Shown here piece by piece: positions 1 through 8,888 of a DNA stretch of 37,931 bases. Position numbers and translations under genes: made by a program. This DNA is from Penium margaritaceum (Eukaryota > Streptophyta > Zygnematophyceae > Desmidiales > Peniaceae), in assembly GCA_023375785.1 (NCBI GenBank), contig SZWC01006671.1, positions 15,023 through 52,953 of the forward strand, in the 5' to 3' direction. The notes under the pieces were generated by a model that saw only the letters and a program-made list of their open reading frames with translations, did no database searches and had not been told where the DNA came from. The first letter of the stretch is position 1, and each line of letters starts with the position of its first letter.

Positions 1-93
1 ACATAGACATAGACATAGACATAGACATAGACATAGACATAGGCATAGACATAGACATAGACATAGACATAGACATAGACATAGACATAGACA
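1..93. repeat. (GACATA)n hexanucleotide array, right end
   Basis: Near-perfect tandem hexamer GACATA with one variant unit (GGCATA near 42). It runs from the window edge to position 93 and then passes directly into sequence that matches 14062 onward. The same hexamer forms the long array at 13052-14061 and meets the same unique sequence there. On the minus strand the unit reads TATGTC and lies just downstream of the 3' end of a non-LTR retrotransposon copy, so it may be the element's 3' tail or its target. Confidence 0.95.
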
Positions 94-767
94 AATTGCT
101 CTCATAAAATGAAATCGACTGCCAAGGTACATCATGCATCTGGGGTCCGCATACAAAAGAGGGAGTCATGTCCACATGCAAGAGAGGGTCATGTCCGCAT
201 GCAACGTCATGTCCAACCGGTCTAGGTCATGCAAGCGGAAAACATGGCCAAAGGGAACCAGCACAAAAGAGGCCTGAAACACCGCAAGCAAGGGGCACTC
301 ATGCATGCCATGTGGTGGCCATTTCCTCTATCATCTACTCTTGTTCCACTTTGCCAATGTCTGCCAACTCTAGTCCCTCCTCCCTCCTCCACAGGGCCCG
401 CGTGGCCCTGGCCACGTCTCCTGCGTATGCCGTGTCTCTGGTCCACGCCATGTGCCTGAGCACGCTGTAGGGCCAAACCCACCTGCTGGTTGAGGAGGAT
501 CCTCACCGATGCAGCCACCCCTACCGTACCCTCCTGGCGTACCAGTCTCCGCTACGTCACATCGGTGCATGCCTTCAACACACGGTCGAGGCCTTTCGAG
601 AATGCACCAAACGTATCCATGGCCGGGAAGCCGAAGACCAGTCGATCTCTCTCCGCCACCCCACTCCACCTCCCATAATTTTCCTCCTTCGCCCGTACTG
701 CCTGCTGAAGCACCACCCCTCTACTCTCCTTTAACTGGCTCCCTAGGCTTGGCCGCCGCGGATTAGC
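94..767 (-). pseudogene. Non-LTR retrotransposon copy A, 3'-terminal part
   Basis: This stretch is collinear with 14062-14775 and highly similar to it, including the junction with the hexamer array at its left edge. Read on the minus strand it is the end of the coding region and 3' region of the non-LTR element described at 6465-7757. A minus-strand frame at 222-518 (and its continuation to the right) matches the frame 14429-14728 of copy B, with recognisable shared segments such as VRILLNQ and GLALQRAQA. The right edge, TTAGC at 763-767, is the target-site duplication of the inserted Copia-1, and the same element resumes at 6465. Stops and frame changes show that it is not functional. No known domain is recognised in this C-terminal tail. 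Confidence 0.75.
763..767. other. Target-site duplication of Copia-1 (TTAGC), left copy
   Basis: TTAGC immediately precedes the LTR start TGTTAAAA at 768 and is repeated at 6460-6464, immediately after the 3' LTR end TGACA. The uninterrupted site exists in copy B near 14774 as GGATTAGCAATCACC, which confirms the empty-site sequence. A five-base duplication is usual for copia integrases. Confidence 0.95.
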
Positions 768-1481
768 TGTTAAAACGTGCCCCTGCCATGGATGCCGTTT
801 GCCGTTTTCTTGGTTCGACCACTAGAGAGTTGTTGGATGTCTGATCTGATTGCATATTTGGACTCCCTGGAGTTTTCCATGCGGTTTCGAGCTTTCAGTT
901 TGCTCGATTTTGTTGAGAATTTAGAAAGTTAGCCCCATCCGAAGTTCGGGTGGTCGGCGGGTGGAATCTGGGTCTCCGTCATTGGTGACGGGATTATTCC
1001 ACCGCGCTGGTCCGAGTTCGTCTGCAACGAGCTCCAAATGCACCAGGGGCATGAACGAAGTGACCAGAGGGACCTCCTTGGCCATGGTAAACTTCTCCTT
1101 GACTTCTGGGCGAGGAAAGGCGCTCCGACGGGTCATCGTCGAAGCGCCTCCCATTGCCTAGCGTACAAGGCACGGTGGGCGGCTCCACCAAGGGTTACTT
1201 CGACGGTCGTAGCAGAGGCTCTACTGCTCTGTTTTGGGCGTGCTTGGATGCGTTGGAAAGCTTAGATCACAGGCTATAAGAATCGGATATAATCTCACCA
1301 AAATAACTAATGATTAATGATTATGATCCCTTCTCAGTTTCCGCAATCTACATTCTGCCAGAATTCTGCTCCCTTGGTGTTGTGGCGACCCAAAGTACAC
1401 ACCTCCCTTGGACTTCTCTTTGCACTAAGTAGCCGTGGACACTTAGGTGGTGCAAAGTATTCCAGGACAGTATTTCTGACA
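768..1481 (+). repeat. Copia-1 5' LTR
   Basis: It begins TGTTAAAACG and ends TTTCTGACA. It aligns along its whole length with 5768-6459. The length difference (714 against 692) comes mainly from extra sequence around 1262-1300. Shared blocks include GGATGCCGTTTGCCGTTTTC near the start and the region ending in CTTAGGTGGT near the 3' end. No obvious TATA box was found. Confidence 0.93.
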
Positions 1482-1608
1482 AAGGGTTATGGGCCCACAG
1501 TCCTGACCTGCCTACCGCAAGACGTTCACGGCTTCCGCAATGCACAGGAGTGTCGCTCCGGGTGACGTCGCCGTTGTACCCTCAGAATTTCCATCGTAGA
1601 AGTTCATC
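1482..1608 (+). other. Copia-1 leader between 5' LTR and gag; no standard primer site
   Basis: The 127 bases between the LTR end and the gag ATG begin AAGGGTTATGGGCCCACAG. The usual plant copia primer site TGGTATCAGAGC (initiator Met tRNA) is absent, although it is present in the element at 16060-19783. The primer may be another tRNA or the site may have mutated. I cannot name the tRNA from the sequence alone. Confidence 0.6.
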
Positions 1609-2774
1609 ATGGCACAGAAGCCAGAGTCCTCGCCCATCCAAAAGTACATGGACGGCCCTGGATTTGGGTTGTGGCAGTGGCATTTTGAGATCTACCTCAC
1701 GCACAAGGGACTGCTAGAGCTTATGAAGGGCACGGAGGTTCAAGATGTGAGCGCAACGGAAGAGGAGAAGACAACCTTCACGAAGAAGAACACGGAGGCG
1801 CTAATGCTCCTCTTGTCGGTGCTGCATGAATCTCAGTGGGACTACATCCACGGCTGCGACTGGCAGCTGACGCGTGGAAGAAGCTCTGCTCCATTCACAA
1901 ATCAACATCCCTAGCCAACAAGATCTTTGCAATGAAGCGACTCTTGATGGTGAGGATGAAGGAGGGTGAGGACGTCATTTCCGCCATGCAGCAGATCGAG
2001 TCTCTTGTCTCACAATGCAATGATGTGGGGTGGAAGATTGACATAAAGATGCAGGTGATGGCACTCCTCATGACCCTACCCGATAGTTGGGGTCCTCTCA
2101 TCACCATGTTGGGAGGTTTGGAGGAGAATAAATTCACCTATGGCGCAGTCGCGGAGTACATCCGCAACGAGGTACACCGTCAGAGCGGTGGCGAGACCTC
2201 ATCATCCTTAACTGCCCTGGTCGCCAAAACGCAGGGTGGCAGCAGTAGCGGCAAGCGAGGCGGTAGTAAGGGCGGCGGCAAGAAGGGTGCCAAGAAGGGT
2301 GCATGCCATAACTGTGGCAAGGAGGGCCATTGGGCCAAGGAGTGCCCGGAGGAGGCGCAGTCCAGAGGCAAGGGTGCCAAAGGCAAGAAGGCACTTCTCG
2401 ACAACACGAAGAATGACAACCTGAAGGGCGCCAACCGGCGGTGCCTCCACTCAGGTGCGGAGGAGCATACCCAAGTCGAGAAGGTGGGGTTCATCAACTA
2501 CACCAAGTATGCAAAGTCCATTGTGACCGCAAAGGACAAGGTCGAACCTGCGGCCGGCCAAGGCGATGTGGACATAGAGGTGGTGGTTGGTGGTAAAAAG
2601 GCGCAATGTGTTATTCAAAACGTGCAACATGTCCCCGGCCTGGCTGACATTTTGAGTGTGAGCCGCTTTATAGACAAGGGATATGAAGTGCTCTTCTGCA
2701 GGAAAGGTGTAGTCGTGCGGATGGACGGTGGTGGCGAGGTTGTGCTCGAGGCGAAGCGCAAGGGAGGTCTCTAA
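1609..2774 (+). pseudogene. gag: Copia-1 gag and protease remnant
   Basis: The start is ATG at 1609 (MAQKPESS). The first frame covers the N-terminal copia gag domain (LWQWHFEIYL, about residues 22-31). It passes into a second frame near 1840-1870, which continues with AWKKLCSIHKS and TLPDSWGPLI, both typical of the UBN2-type capsid domain. A Lys/Gly-rich stretch follows, then a C-x2-C-x4-H-x4-C zinc knuckle (CHNCGKEGHWAKEC, 2304-2345) that would bind RNA during packaging. The protease site reads LHSGAEEH at about 2445-2468. Family proteases have DSG here, so the catalytic Asp is replaced by His (codon CAC, 2448-2450). The C-terminal protease fold (VQHVPGLADILSVSRF) is still readable. The frame ends at a stop at 2772-2774. 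The frameshift plus the active-site change make this a pseudogene. Confidence 0.92.
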
Positions 2775-3881
2775 ATTGTTGAGACAAAAATCATCCCCTC
2801 AACAGCAGACGCAGCGGACCCGCAAGCACGCATCATCAACCTCAGTAAAGACGGAGGAGCAGACCTGCAGCTATGGCATCGGTGACTGGGGCACTCATTT
2901 CCCGCAGTCATGAAGGAGATGGCAAAGCGCGACATGGTTCACAGCCTCAACATCTCCGGTACAGCTGACGCAGCAGCAGATTCCGTAGAGCACAAGTGCG
3001 AGCCTTGGATCGTGGGCAAGGCAAAGCGCAAGCCGTCTGAAAACGGATAGCGGCGGGCCGAGAATCTGCTCGAGGTCGTGCACAGTGATGTGTGCGGACC
3101 AGTCAAGATACCGTCCATTGGAGGCGCGAAGTACTTCGTCACCTTCATCGACGATTGTAGGAGAAACCTCTACGTCTATTTTCTGAAGCAGAAGAGCGAG
3201 GTGCTGGACCGGCTGAAGAAGTACGTCGCAGCAGTGGAGAGGTAGACTGGCCGCAAGGTCAGAGTGCTACGCAGCGACAATGGCAGTAGGTACGTGGACT
3301 GCGGAGGGTGGCTGAACGAGCAAGGGACTGAGTGGCAGCTGACCACTCCGTACACGCCTCAGTCTAATAGCGTGGAAGAGCATGCAAACCAGACGCTACT
3401 CACCATGGCACGGACAATGCTCGTGGGCACAAAATTGCCATGGAGCCTGTGGGCCGAGGCCGTGAGTACGGCATGCTACATCACCAACCTCACCCCAGCA
3501 ACAGTGCTGAAAGGGAAGGGTGGCTGGAAAATGCCGCAGGAGGCTTGGACCGGGCGCAAACAAAGTGTGGCGCACCTGAAGGCGTTCGGGTGCAAGGCGC
3601 ACGCGTTGGTGCAGGCTGCGCAAAGAAAAGACTCCAAACTGGATCCGCATGCAAAGGCGTACGCGTTCGTCGGATGCGAGAGTGCGCTCAAGGCGTACCG
3701 CCTCTTTGATCCACAGACGCAGGACATCATCACCAGCCGCGACGTCACTTTTAATGAGCAGCAGAGCTACTGCAGCAGCAACACCGACATCGACACAACA
3801 CACTCACCAAAGCGAGGGGAGTGGTTCCAACTCCTTGAACGTGAAGAGGAGCCGGCGGCTGTAAAGGTTGATGCCTCATAG
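2775..3881 (+). pseudogene. Copia-1 integrase remnant
   Basis: The GAG-pre-integrase motif LQLWHR followed by a stop and LGH lies near 2868-2890. The core integrase begins at VVHSDVCGP, with the first catalytic Asp at 3087-3089. The second lies in RSDNGSRY (Asp at 3276-3278), and the Glu in NSVEEHANQT near 3378. All three DDE residues are present, so the core is better kept than the protease. In-frame stops occur near 3046 and 3244. The C-terminal copia signature AFGCKAHAL and the FDPQTQDIITSRDVTF block (about 3707-3753) mark the end of the integrase. In life it would insert the cDNA into the host chromosome. The frame ends at a stop near 3879, followed by another near 3903. Confidence 0.92.
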
Positions 3882-4990
3882 GATGACGGTGATGGAGCGC
3901 AATAGGGCAATGCAGTAGGTGCAGGTGCTGCTGAAGCACAAGACGCAGCAGCCGACGCGGGGGAACCCGCGGCCGAGGACAATGTTGCAGCAGAGCAGCA
4001 GCAAGACCAGCAGCCAGCGTCGCCAAGGCCGTCGCGTTGCAGCCGGAGGCAGTGGAATGTGGCAAAGCGGCACGACACGAGCACGGGCCGCTGGGTTGGC
4101 ATGGCACGGTGCATGATGGCAGCCGCAATGGAGCCAACAACTGTGCAAGAGGCGCTTGCACGGCCTGACGGGCAGCAGTGGGGCGAAGCAATAAAATCTG
4201 AACTTACGTCCCTTGCTGAGAACGTCACTTGGGAGCTTGTGGATCGGCCTGAGGGGGCCAAGGTGATCGGCTCCAAGTGGGTGTTCCAGGTGAAGCTCAC
4301 CAAGGACAGCAAGGTGGAGAAGAATAAGGCATGGCTAGTGGCGAAGGGGTACGCGTAGCGGAAAGGTGAACCCTACGATGAGACGTTCGCGCCAGTCGCC
4401 AAGTTCACAGACATCCGGATGATCCTCGCAGTGGCAGCCACAAAGGACATGGAGATCCACCAAATAGATGTCAAGGCAGTATTCCTGAACGGCATCATTG
4501 ACAAGGAGATCTTCCTTGAGGTGCCAAAGGGGATGGATGCACCGGAGGGCAAGGTGTGCAAGCTGCGGAAGGCCTTATACGGGCTAAAACAGGCGCCCAG
4601 GTGCTGGTACCAGCAGATGGACGACTACATGGCGGGGCTCGCTTCAAGCGCTATGAGTCAGACCACAGCGTGTACGTGTGGCGCAGCAAGGGACTCCATC
4701 AGATTGTCGTACTCTACGTGGACGACCTGATCCTGTGTTCCTCAGATCTCGCAGCTTTGCAACAGCTGAAGGAGCAGCTGAGCAGCAGATTTAAGATGAC
4801 GGACATGGGGGAGCTGGAGTACTACCTCGGAGTGAGCATCACGCGGAACCGGAGGACGCGCACGCTTGAGCTGGGGCAGGCCAAGTACGTGGCCGAGGTC
4901 TTGAAGTGGTACGACATGAAGAACTGCAAACCAGTGGGCAGTCCATTCTCCACAAGCTGTGAGTTGTGCGGCGATGGCACCACAAACTAA
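3882..4990 (+). pseudogene. Copia-1 reverse transcriptase remnant
   Basis: An Ala/Gln/Glu-rich linker (about 3910-4060) leads into the copia RT (RVT_2) domain. WELVDRPEGAKVIGSKWVF is near 4231-4287 and is followed by an in-frame TAG near 4356. Motif IHQIDVKAVFLNG near 4456-4494 carries the first catalytic Asp. The YVDDLIL box at 4715-4735 is intact. The frame changes near 4630-4645 (MDDYMAGL in one frame, ARFKRYESDH in the next) and again near 4975. The enzyme would copy element RNA into DNA inside virus-like particles. The catalytic residues survive but the reading frame does not. Confidence 0.93.
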
Positions 4991-5729
4991 AGAGGAGAAG
5001 GAGGACATGGCGGAGGTACCCTACCAATCTGTGGTGGGAAGCCTGATATATGCCATGGTGGCGACATGGCTGGACTTGGCCTACGCGGTGGGTCAGGTGA
5101 GCAGGTACGTGGCCAAAACTGGGCCACTACACTTGACAGCGGTGAAGCGCATCCTCCGGTACTTGCAGGCAACATGGCATGCGCGCCTGAAGTACGATGG
5201 GAAGGGGAGGTCAGACCCCTTGCGGCTGGTCTTCTACACTGACGTGGACTACGCTGGCGATATGGACAAGAGGAAGTCCACTTCTAGCTATGTGTTCTTC
5301 CTTGCAGGTACAGCCGTCTCGTGGTGCAACAGGAAGCAGGACTGCATCGCCACATCCACAGTGGAAGCGGAGTACATTGCTCTAGCCGAGGCGGTCAAGG
5401 AAGCGGTATGGCTCCGCAGATTGCTGGGGGAACTGGGCATGCCGCAGCAGGAGCCTACAGTGGTTCAAGAGGATATCACCGGCTCCATCTTGTTGACCAA
5501 CAAACCGACGCAGCACAAAAGGACAAAGGACATCGACGTGCGCTACCAGTACGCGTGCGACATGGTGGAGAAGGGACAAGTTGTGTTGCAGCATTGCAGC
5601 ACGAAGCACATGCTTGCGGATAGCTTGACCAAGGCACAGCCCCAGGATCGGCACGTCATCAGCCTTGCAGATCTTGGGTTGACAAGCTGTGAAGGGCTTG
5701 AAGGCGCAGGAGAGGACGAGCATGAGTGA
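4959..5729 (+). pseudogene. Copia-1 RT tail and RNase H remnant
   Basis: This open frame of about 250 codons continues the RT after the frame change. YQSVVGSLIYAM and LAYAVGQVSRY correspond to the canonical copia YRSLVGSLLYL and RPDIAFAV region. RNase H follows: FYTDVDYAGD (first Asp near 5239), TVEAEYIAL (Glu near 5365), and KDIDVRYQY (Asp near 5530). The C-terminus HMLADSLTKAQ is the typical LADxLTK signature. The domain removes the RNA strand during cDNA synthesis. The key acidic residues are all present. The frame ends at 5729, only about 25 bases before the polypurine tract. Confidence 0.93.
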
Positions 5730-5754
5730 GCACGAGGCATCCGGCATGGAAGGT

Positions 5755-5767
5755 GCACGAGGGAGAT
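5755..5767 (+). other. Copia-1 polypurine tract
   Basis: The purine-rich sequence CACGAGGGAGAT lies immediately before the 3' LTR start TGTTGAAAAG at 5768. Its position and the GGGAGAT/TGTTG junction match plus-strand priming sites of plant copia elements. Confidence 0.88.
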
Positions 5768-6459
5768 TGTTGAAAAGTACCCCTGCTATGGATGCCGTTT
5801 GCCGTTTTCTTGGTTCGACCACTAGAGAGTGGTTGGATGTCTGATCTGAATGCATATTTGGACTCCTTGGATTGTTCCATGCGGTTTCAAGCTTTTTGTT
5901 GCTCGATTTGGTTGAGAATTCAGAAAGTTAGCCCCATCCGAAGTTCGGGTAGTTGGCGGGTGGAATCTGGATCTCCGTCATTGGTGACGGGATTATTCCA
6001 CCGCGGTGGTCCGAGTTCGTCTCCAACGAGCTCCAAATGCACCAGGGGCATGAACAAAGTGCCCAGAGGGACCTCCTTGACCAGGGTGAACTTCTCCTTG
6101 GCTTCTGGACGAGAAAAGGCGCTCCGATGGGTCATCGTCAAAGCGCCTCCGGTTGCCTAGCGTGCAAGGCACGTTGGGCGGCTCCACCAAGGGTTACTTC
6201 GAGGGCTGTAGCAGGGACTCTACTGCTCCGTTTTGGGCGTGCTTGGATGCTTTGGAAACCTCTGATGTAATCGCACCAAAACAACTAACGATTAATGTTT
6301 CTGATCCCTTCTCAGTTTCCGCAATCTGCATTCTGCCAGAATTCTGCTCCCTTAATGTTGTGGCAACCCAAAGCACACACCTCCCTTGGAAGTCTCTTTG
6401 GACTATGAAGCCGTGGATACTTAGGTGGTTCAGAGCTCGCCAGGACAGCATTCCTGACA
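5768..6459 (+). repeat. Copia-1 3' LTR
   Basis: It begins TGTTGAAAAG and ends ATTCCTGACA, followed by the TTAGC target duplication at 6460-6464. It aligns with 768-1481 with scattered substitutions and small indels. Confidence 0.94.
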
Positions 6460-6464
6460 TTAGC

Positions 6465-7757
6465 AATCACCACGTCCAGGATGAGCAGGTGACCCGTCAT
6501 TGGATCTAGGGACGTGATGTCCGCGCAGCCCTCAGGGAGAATCCCCGAGTGCTCCTCCGTCACCCCACCCATCACACTCTCCCGCATGGCGGCCGCGAGC
6601 TCTCGATCGCAGCGTCATGGGCCGCTGTCGCTACTCCTCCCTTGGCACATCGCAGTGCGTGCTGTGGGGCAAAAGGGTGAATGGGGCAGCGCTCCCTGCA
6701 CCAGCAGAAGGGGGTGTGTCGTACGTGCACGATGGGCAGGCCCAGCCGGAACCTACATGACACCCTCCCGTCCTATGGCGCATGTAAAGCCTGTCCATGA
6801 CTGAGTGGGGGTGCACAAGCAACCATTCGCCGCTGTGCTCCCCTTGTGGTGAAGTCATTCGCTGCAGCTACAGCAAGGCCTCCTCTCCTCCCAGCTCCTC
6901 CCCCACCGTGGCCTGGAGAGACGCTAGCAGTGCCTCATGCACTACCCCGGATAGGTCTTAGAACAAGCGCTTTGGACAGCCGCTCTTACACTCTGCCAGG
7001 CCAGGGACTCCCCTGCACACTTCCTCCCCATACCCCCTCTACGCCATCGCCCTCAGCTCCTCAAAGCTCCCCCGGCCCCACTACAATCTCCCCTCCCCCT
7101 CCCCTGCTGCTCCTCCATCCTCACCTCTCTGCTGTATGAGTGGCTGCACCGTCTGCCAGGACTGAAGTTTGCTGGAGACATATGAAAGAGGGGCAAGGTC
7201 CTCGAACGCAGCCAGACCCAGTCCTCCCTGACGCACGGGAAGGCGTGCCTAGATCTCTGCGTGCTCCACCGCCCTCCACTCCCGCACTCCCTAGACCTCC
7301 TTCAGCCGCAGCATGCACCTTAAGCACGCGCTCACCCTCTCATCAAACCGCCTGAGGCACTCCCTCCACCACTCCGAGGGCGACGTGAGGCGGCTCACGT
7401 GTTTTAGGTGACGGGTGGTGCACTCCCTGAGGATAACAAAGGCTATCTGTAGGTCCGGTAGCTCCGCCAGCCCCTCCAGGGTGCTCTCCACCGCCTGCAC
7501 CACCGCCTCCAGTTGCTCCTTGCAGAACCTCTCACTGTCGAGTGGAGCTCCCATCACCACCATCCCCTTCTTTGTCCTGGCCATGTTCGTCAGCCCCGTA
7601 CGCACCGGCCCCACCCTTGCGGGTAAGAACAACTGGCACTTGCGGGGCTGTACCTACTGCCCCAGCGCTCCCAGTCCCACTATGAGCGCCCCGTATGCCA
7701 CCGCCAAGGACTCCGGCGGGCCCATCAGGTAGGTATCATCGAGGTAGGCGATGAAAT
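6465..7757 (-). pseudogene. Non-LTR retrotransposon copy A: RT C-terminal part and endonuclease-like domain
   Basis: Read on the minus strand from 7757 leftward. The first codons give FIAYLDDTYLMGPPESLAV (about 7690-7750), which contains the YLDD catalytic box of a non-LTR reverse transcriptase. FLPARVGPVRT and the thumb-like segment ERFCKEQLEAVVQAVEST follow. Further left (6572-6763 and 6312-6587) is a Cys/His-rich stretch, CRERCPIHPF and RCAKGGVA. Then comes EEHSGILPEGCADITSLDP and LDVVIAN, which resembles the PD-(D/E)XK restriction-like endonuclease found C-terminal to RT in R2-type elements. Frame changes and stops show decay. The RT portion before YLDD is missing because the copy ends at a truncated LTR at 7758. 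It is collinear with 14776-16059. Function is assigned by motif pattern only. Confidence 0.82.
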
Positions 7758-8022
7758 TGTCAAAAATATGACTCCGAAAAGGTCCTCTTCATAATACACA
7801 ACCCTTGGAAAATCCAAGCTCTCGATACAGGTTCAAGTCTCACACCCAACCTCCTCGGCAACAGCTGGTCGGTCACGACCGTTCCACCAGAGTCGAGCCG
7901 CCCTTAATAAGAAACCACGTTACTACGCGTACGACTAGTGGAAAGAATCCGTTAATACGTTTTTGTCGTATTCTGTTGTATATATGGAGGATGTTCATTC
8001 CCTCCCAAGTTTAACCCAGAAC
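7758..8022 (+). repeat. Truncated LTR (U3 part) of the non-autonomous LTR family
   Basis: It begins TGTCAAAAATATGACTCC and aligns with the first ~265 bases of the LTRs at 16060-16690 and 19156-19783. Shared blocks include CTCTCGATACAGGTTCAAGT, CTAGTGGAAAGAA, TATATATGGAGGAT and CCCAAGTTTAACCCAGAA. Homology stops at about 8022, where the full LTRs continue with CAGTTCTTGCC. It joins copy A of the non-LTR element at the same nucleotide where the complete LTR joins copy B. What is left is the promoter half of the LTR. Confidence 0.9.
7979..7985 (+). promoter_or_regulatory. TATA box of the truncated LTR
   Basis: TATATAT lies in the conserved context GTTGTATATATGGAGG, which also occurs at 16281-16287 and, as TATATATGAGG, at 19377. 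Its conservation in three LTR copies supports it as the element's own promoter. Here it points rightward into the 3' end of the minus-strand F-box/LRR gene. Confidence 0.6.
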
Positions 8023-8105
8023 ATGCACACACACAATGGAGGGCTCTGCAAGTGTGCCACAAAACAAATAGACACAGCCATGTCAAGCCCTGGAAAGAAG
8101 TTCCT

Positions 8106-8422
8106 CTACACACACAACGGGCCCCAACAAAAATAGCACTGCCAACGTGCAGTGCTCTCACGACCGCACGCGAAACCCACCTCCTCCATGAACCCCGGAC
8201 TCCCAAAGACTGACCCTTCATTGATGCAAGACAAGGCAAAAAAAAAACACGCACCATCGTAGATTGGGCACAGAAAATGGGGAACAAAAGGCCCAGGATT
8301 TGGAAGGCCGTGGATGCGGCTCAGCAATTGCAGGCGCGCAAGGGAAGCAGGGACGGGCTCCAATGACTTGCACCCCCTGAGGTCCAGCTCTCGCAGCTCC
8401 GGCAACGTTGGCGACGACATCG
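8106..8422 (-). CDS. F-box/LRR gene, probable last exon (final LRR and C-terminus)
   Basis: Read leftward from 8422 the frame gives MSSPTLPELRELDLRGCKSL, a clear leucine-rich repeat of the same type as those at 8889-10383. PVPASLARLQLLSRIHG follows, then a tail without recognised domains that ends at a stop at 8106-8108. I place the exon start at 8422 because the preceding minus-strand bases are CAACAG, a possible splice acceptor, and the codon phase fits the donor at 8888. The open frame itself extends further right to 8888, but that part is low-complexity and lacks LRRs, so I treat it as intron. The tail after about 8330 may not be real coding sequence. Confidence 0.55.
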
Positions 8423-8888
8423 CTGTTGCTGGCTGTCCTCCTCCTCTGAACGTGCCGTCAGGGAGCTTCTGTTTGTGCCCAGGAGGTCCAGCGGTATCGG
8501 TTTGGGGTTCCGCAGGAGCAGCAGCTCCTCTGACAGGCGCACTGTCACTCACTATTGTTGTGTGGCAGAGGAGAGATGCATCAGAGTCAGTAGGAGCACC
8601 AGCAGTAGCAGCAGCAGTAGGAGGGGGAACATCACCAGCACCAGTGGCAGTGGCAGGAGAACCCCTCAGTGCTCCAGCTGCCTGAATCTTGTCCACAATC
8701 TCTGTTGTTTCACCTGCCTCCTCCTTGGATAAAGCTGCCAGTTCCTGGACCCCTCCTGGATTATCCTCCTCTTCCTCCCCCTCTGACCCTTTCCTTGGCA
8801 CAGTTTCTCTCCGAGCTCCTTGACCATGTTCCGAATGCCTCCCCCCAACCTCCTGCACTGCGGCCGGCACTTCCGAAAGTTCTCTCAC
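8423..8888 (-). other. Candidate intron in the F-box/LRR gene
   Basis: On the minus strand the donor is AAAG/GTGAGA, with the last exon base at 8889, and the acceptor is CAACAG/CGATG, with the first exon base at 8422. The upstream exon ends after the first base of a codon and the downstream exon starts at the second base, so phases agree and give GCG (Ala). The intron would be 466 bases. The tract before the acceptor is not pyrimidine-rich, which weakens the model. Joining here places the LRR LPELRELDLRGCKSL directly after the LRR LTVISLTLVK. Confidence 0.5.

Larger units (their letters stand above)
768..6459 (+). mobile_element. Copia-1: full-length, decayed Ty1/copia LTR retrotransposon
   Basis: A 5.7-kb element with two LTRs (768-1481 and 5768-6459), TG...CA termini, a 5-bp TTAGC target duplication and a polypurine tract just before the 3' LTR. 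The internal order is gag with a CCHC knuckle, protease, integrase, reverse transcriptase and RNase H, which is the Ty1/copia order. It sits inside non-LTR copy A, directly after the segment encoding DVVIAN of that element's endonuclease-like domain. It is dead: gag is frameshifted, the protease Asp is replaced, in-frame stops occur near 2772, 3244, 3879, 3903 and 4356, and the frame changes in RT near 4640 and again near 4975. The two LTRs differ by scattered substitutions and an indel of about 20 bases, so the insertion is not recent. Confidence 0.95.
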
